A DNA stretch of 64,000 nucleotides, taken from NCBI RefSeq assembly GCF_040822065.1, contig NZ_CP162005.1, forward strand, positions 5,642,001 through 5,706,000. Direction: 5' to 3'. Origin of the DNA: Pedobacter sp. WC2423 (GTDB taxonomy: Bacteria; Bacteroidota; Bacteroidia; Sphingobacteriales; Sphingobacteriaceae). Under the pieces are notes generated by a model. That model ran no database searches. It saw nothing but the letters and a program-made list of their open reading frames with translations, and was not told the origin of the DNA. Below are positions 60,779 to 64,000 of this stretch, piece by piece (the stretch's first letter is position 1; each line of letters begins with the position of its first letter). The translations under genes were made by a program, and so were the position numbers.

Positions 60779-60827
60779 CCTTGGATTCCTGTCAGAAACT
60801 ATTCGGGACATTTAAACTCATTTAAGT

Positions 60828-61331
60828 ATGGACATAGGTCACAATTTTTATTTATCCATATTTCAGCAAGCTGCGGATAAACTTGACAAAAGACTACTTA
60901 ATCAAAAGCAATTGAAAGTGGAAACAGGTATTTGGTTAGACTCCGTTATTTTAAAATTACATAAACAACATTGGGCAAATAATCCCGATGCTAAACCACA
61001 AACTGGTCCTGCAATTTTTTTTTCGATCTGGATTAATAATGCCGGTATTAAAGAGAACAAATTATTATATAATATCCATGCCCTGAAATTGAGAAAACTT
61101 AACGGCTACAATCTAACCAGTAGAAAGTTTGCTCATGACTTCAGAGAACAGTTTAAAAGTATTGAACACAATTGGCCAAATGTTAGCACGAAATTCGGGC
61201 CACTAACTTTAATGCAGGGATGGAAAAAAACCGATATAAATTTTCTTATAGAAGATATTTTGGAGATTGCCAACGAGTTTATTGAAATTGATATTTTGAT
61301 TGAAAGTCTGCTTGATGGAAAAGCTAAATAA
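60828..61331 (+). CDS. Hypothetical protein
   Basis: 167 residues, no signal peptide, no membrane segment. Aromatic-rich central part (GPAIFFSIWINNAGIKENKLLYNIHALKLRKL) and LTSRKFAHDFREQFKSIEHNWPNVSTKFGPLTLMQGW are protein-like but not recognised. It lies just upstream of a toxin-tail-like region and could be an immunity or unrelated orphan protein. Confidence 0.55.
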   Translation: MDIGHNFYLSIFQQAADKLDKRLLNQKQLKVETGIWLDSVILKLHKQHWANNPDAKPQTGPAIFFSIWINNAGIKENKLLYNIHALKLRKLNGYNLTSRKFAHDFREQFKSIEHNWPNVSTKFGPLTLMQGWKKTDINFLIEDILEIANEFIEIDILIESLLDGKAK

Positions 61332-61524
61332 ATGTATCAAAATAATTTATGGTTAAGCCCGTATTATTTTCATTATAATAATTCAGGTAGCTTACAATTT
61401 TATATCCATTATCAAATGTCACAACTTGCCCATAGTTGCCCTTGCCAAATTGGTTGTATAAGGTAAGAGATAATTTGTTCATGTAAGAGTATCCGATACC
61501 CATAGCAGTACCGATAGATTCCAC
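61324..61524 (-). CDS. Possible small Tyr/Asn-rich protein
   Basis: 66 codons from GTG, with a protein-like composition (MNKLSLTLYNQFGKGNYGQVV, NYYNENNTGLTINYF). Met codons at 61503 and 61482 are alternative starts. It overlaps the 60828 gene by eight bases and the upstream frame of the toxin-like gene on the other strand, so one reading may be a shadow. Confidence 0.35.
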   Translation of the reverse strand: MESIGTAMGIGYSYMNKLSLTLYNQFGKGNYGQVVTFDNGYKIVSYLNYYNENNTGLTINYFDTFI

Positions 61525-61552
61525 AAAACCGGCTGAGGGCGGGCCGTTTAAT

Positions 61553-61885
61553 GTGTATGATGTACATGTTGTGGTACCCGGAAATTATGGTGACTATATA
61601 AGGGGAATTATAGATCCGACGTCTGTATTTTTAGCAGCCGGTGAGATTTATAAATATGGGATAACTAAATATGGTTCGGTTTTAAGAAGATACGAAGCCT
61701 TCTCCTGGACAAGTCCTAAAGAAATGATGATATTAGAAAATTTGGTAAGCGGTAATTTCGCTCCATATGAATGGTACGCAACTAGAAGGAGTTATGCACA
61801 GGCCCGATTTATAGAAGCAGGACTTATTACCGCTTATCTGTCCATTAGAGGAAAACTGCCGCCTGGTAACACAGGGACATATTAG
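61553..61885 (+). CDS. Orphan toxin-tail-like protein (GIY-YIG/URI-like)
   Basis: 110 residues from GTG 61553; the frame is open back to 61487 with no ATG. It contains EIYKYGITKYGSVLRRYEAF, resembling the YxxGxT...RRY core of URI/GIY-YIG nuclease toxins, and ends in GKLPPGNTGTY, an ending seen in Rhs-like polymorphic toxins. No delivery or repeat region is attached, so it looks like a detached C-terminal domain after recombination. Family assignment is inference from a few motifs. Confidence 0.45.
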   Translation: MYDVHVVVPGNYGDYIRGIIDPTSVFLAAGEIYKYGITKYGSVLRRYEAFSWTSPKEMMILENLVSGNFAPYEWYATRRSYAQARFIEAGLITAYLSIRGKLPPGNTGTY

Positions 61886-61909
61886 CAATAAAGATTTTAG
61901 AATTAAATT

Positions 61910-62683
61910 ATGGATGACAAAGAATTAAAGAAAAAATTAAGCGAAGCACGTAAAAACAGGGAATATGGCCAATTCCCAGAAGCCTTGGCTATCTTACATC
62001 AGATCAGTAATGAATTCCCAAATAATGCGCAATACCGTTATCTATTGGCAGCTACTTATTATGAAAGCTGGAATACCGATGCTGCTTTAAAACATGCTGG
62101 TGAAGCACTGTCTATCGACGCTAACCATAAGCAAACCTACGAATTGCTGGGAGATATATATGCTAAGCAAAATGATACGGAAAAGGCAATTGCAAATTAC
62201 GAAAGAGCTTATCAATTAGATTCGCAATATCTTTTTGTTGAAGAGAAGTTGATAAAAATATATTTCAAAGCCGAAAATTATGAAGGAGTAATTCATATAT
62301 GCGATAATTTAATGAGCCATGTCCCAATAGATAAATCTACAGCCAAATCCCGCGCTTTAACATCTGTTTATCTGAGTACTCTCTTGCATAAAAGCTATGG
62401 ATTTGTATATCTGAAAAAGTATGAAGAAGCCATAGCGGGATTGCTACATCGCAGGAAAATGAACATTGAACTCGGCCTTCCGACTTATGCGGGGCAATAT
62501 AAAGATGATGATGAATCTATTTTTAAAATGTATTATAAACTGGGTAATACAGAGGAAATTAATCAATACCGTGAATTGTTAAAACGAGAATATAAAATTA
62601 GTGACGAAGAGATTAAGATCTTAGAAGAAGACGCAAAAGGCGACATTATTATAAACCGGCAAAAGTATAACATACCTTGGTAG
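61910..62683 (+). CDS. TPR-repeat protein (1)
   Basis: 257 residues of tetratricopeptide helices: EYGQFPEALAILHQISNEFPNNAQYRYLLAATYYE, WNTDAALKHAGEALSIDANHKQTYELLGDIYAKQNDTEKAIANYERAYQLD. Cytoplasmic and acidic. It starts 24 bp after the toxin-tail gene; TPR proteins often serve as immunity or chaperone partners in such clusters, but this is not shown. Confidence 0.85.
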   Translation: MDDKELKKKLSEARKNREYGQFPEALAILHQISNEFPNNAQYRYLLAATYYESWNTDAALKHAGEALSIDANHKQTYELLGDIYAKQNDTEKAIANYERAYQLDSQYLFVEEKLIKIYFKAENYEGVIHICDNLMSHVPIDKSTAKSRALTSVYLSTLLHKSYGFVYLKKYEEAIAGLLHRRKMNIELGLPTYAGQYKDDDESIFKMYYKLGNTEEINQYRELLKREYKISDEEIKILEEDAKGDIIINRQKYNIPW

Positions 62684-62704
62684 TACCTTGATAAATTATC
62701 TGAA

Positions 62705-63394
62705 ATGAAACCGGACAGAAGAATACAAGAAATTCAAAATCTTTCTAATGTTCAATCAGAGGAAGGACGAATTAGAGAATCGGCACTTACTTACAGGAAG
62801 CTGCAATTTTTGTATCCACAGGAAAAAGAGTTTTACATAACCTATATCCAATATCTGGAAGAGGAATCTGTAATTGCAGAATTGCTATGGAATGCTTACG
62901 AAGAAAGTTTGGCGTGCTGCGACAGGGCCATTGTTAACTTACCTGTTGAAGACTCTTTTTATTTCTACCAGAAAAAATTGGAACTTTTCATTTTAATGAT
63001 AGATAATGATTTCTCCTGGTATGGGCCCCGTAAAGAAGGCATACAAAATTACATCAGAGAGCTATTGCACAATTACCCGGATAACGCTGAAATTTTAAAG
63101 CGGTTAATGGCACTGTATAGGGTTACAGGTAACCATGAAGAAGAGCAAAGACTATTGGATAAAGCTTATCAAATTGATCCAAATGACTTTACTCTCTTAA
63201 TTCAGAAGGCGATAGAGTATGAGAAAAATGAAAATTACAAAATGTCTGTTGAGATTCTGGAGAAATATATAAAGGGAAATAATCCAGTCTTATTTTATAT
63301 GGAGATCGTATACAAGAAATTGATTGATTTGAATACGAAGTTAAATAACCCGGAAAGGGCTGCGTACTATGAAAATTTATTAGACAATCTTTAA
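62705..63394 (+). CDS. TPR-repeat protein (2)
   Basis: 229 residues, helical repeats less regular than the upstream gene: SALTYRKLQFLYPQEKEFYITYIQYL, DNAEILKRLMALYRVTGNHEEEQRLLDKAYQIDPNDF. It lies 21 bp after TPR protein 1 and 12 bp before the last gene, so all three are probably one operon. Confidence 0.8.
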   Translation: MKPDRRIQEIQNLSNVQSEEGRIRESALTYRKLQFLYPQEKEFYITYIQYLEEESVIAELLWNAYEESLACCDRAIVNLPVEDSFYFYQKKLELFILMIDNDFSWYGPRKEGIQNYIRELLHNYPDNAEILKRLMALYRVTGNHEEEQRLLDKAYQIDPNDFTLLIQKAIEYEKNENYKMSVEILEKYIKGNNPVLFYMEIVYKKLIDLNTKLNNPERAAYYENLLDNL

Positions 63395-63406
63395 TTAAAA
63401 GATACG

Positions 63407-64000
63407 ATGATTATAACATTGAAAGAAGGCTTATCTGTTCCTTATCGTTTTAAGTTTTTTAAAAGATGCCTGTATAAAGAGAAAAAGCTTTCGGAAGTGA
63501 AAAGTAATGGTGAGTTTTTGCTGAGCATGAGTAATACAGATGGCCTGGAACTGCAATTTAAAAATAAATCATACCTGACTAGTACAACTAAAGATCCCTT
63601 GATTTTTTCGCCTGTTAAATTAAGCTATAATACAGAATCCAATGTCTTTTTTATAAAGAATAAAGAGCATCTTAAAATGCAATGGGATAAGCACAAAGAA
63701 AAATATAGAAATTCGAAGAACCTGTCCATGATTTTAGTGATTGAGAGGTTATATTTTCACGTTTTACTTGGCCTGGAATATGATTTATTATCAAGTGGCT
63801 CTTATGCCCCTTTTTTCTCAGATGTTTATAATAAAGAAATTAATGAAGATACTGTGCTCAAAGGGATGAATTGGGTTTCAAATCCTTTAAGTATCCCAGT
63901 TAAGATTAGCTATGAATTGTCAAAATACGGGAATAACATTGTTTTTTTGACTGGGGTTGTTGCCCTGGATGAAGAAAACCTTACCAGGTTAATAACAGAT
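63407..64000 (+). CDS. Hypothetical protein, 3'-partial
   Basis: ATG 63407 opens a frame of 198 codons that reaches the window end without a stop. It begins MIITLKEGLSVPYRFKFFK and contains a long hydrophobic-aromatic stretch (MILVIERLYFHVLLGLEYDLLS) and LKGMNWVSNPLSIPVKISYELS. No family recognised. Co-directional with two TPR genes. Confidence 0.7.
   Translation, partial: MIITLKEGLSVPYRFKFFKRCLYKEKKLSEVKSNGEFLLSMSNTDGLELQFKNKSYLTSTTKDPLIFSPVKLSYNTESNVFFIKNKEHLKMQWDKHKEKYRNSKNLSMILVIERLYFHVLLGLEYDLLSSGSYAPFFSDVYNKEINEDTVLKGMNWVSNPLSIPVKISYELSKYGNNIVFLTGVVALDEENLTRLITD

Overview
The window comes from a member of the Bacteroidota, most likely Sphingobacteriaceae and Pedobacter-like. Supporting signs are a SusC/SusD pair, a type IX secretion substrate with a PorP/SprF partner, an ECF sigma/FecR pair, DUF6266 proteins, AT-rich DNA, weak Shine-Dalgarno signals, and promoters of the TTTG-N19-TAnnTTTG kind. 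No rRNA, tRNA, CRISPR array or transposase gene was recognised.

Layout. 1-7.6 kb: the 3' end of a giant YDG-repeat secreted protein (17 repeats of 89 aa) and its PorP/SprF-like membrane partner. 7.8-14 kb: a small exported protein, then a complete RND efflux operon (adaptor, pump, outer-membrane factor), ending in a terminator shared with a convergent lipid A-type acyltransferase. 14-31.7 kb: mostly housekeeping and stress genes, namely an L,D-transpeptidase, an esterase, two Rid-family proteins (the second lies at 56 kb), a Crp/Fnr regulator, pirin, a stand-alone CheB domain, a sigma/FecR/lipoprotein unit without a TonB receptor, a VIT/vWA protein, and a MarR-linked DJ-1/NADPH-reductase pair.

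31.9-47.5 kb is a carbohydrate region. A tight operon encodes two Tat/secreted-looking Gfo/Idh/MocA oxidoreductases, a cytosolic one, and a HEAT-repeat protein carrying two 3-keto-disaccharide hydrolase (DUF1080) domains. Next to it lies a small polysaccharide-utilisation locus (six-hairpin glycosidase, SusC, SusD) with a strong recognisable promoter and a divergent GntR/UTRA regulator. A sugar-porter remnant killed by a 13-bp tandem duplication lies downstream of the regulator. The inferred logic is glycoside import and cleavage plus oxidation at C3 followed by lyase-type cleavage of the keto-sugar.

47.5-64 kb is accessory and visibly decaying. It holds two tandem paralogous microproteins (49 and 52 aa), a DUF6266 pair, a striking array of eight 11-bp iterons arranged 4+4 in opposite orientation, and a RhuM-Fic/Doc protein. 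It also holds a lipoprotein/AraC deletion scar, an HNH-type remnant, a shredded YafY-like WYL regulator in front of its probable Rid target, a TetR/SDR unit with two operator-like palindromes around the promoter, two HxlR regulators beside oxidoreductases, and an orphan GIY-YIG-like toxin tail followed by TPR proteins. The last gene runs off the window.

Starts were moved to internal Met codons where the longest frame began at an unlikely TTG/GTG or where a signal peptide or lipobox demanded it. Family names rest on motifs read by eye, not on searches.
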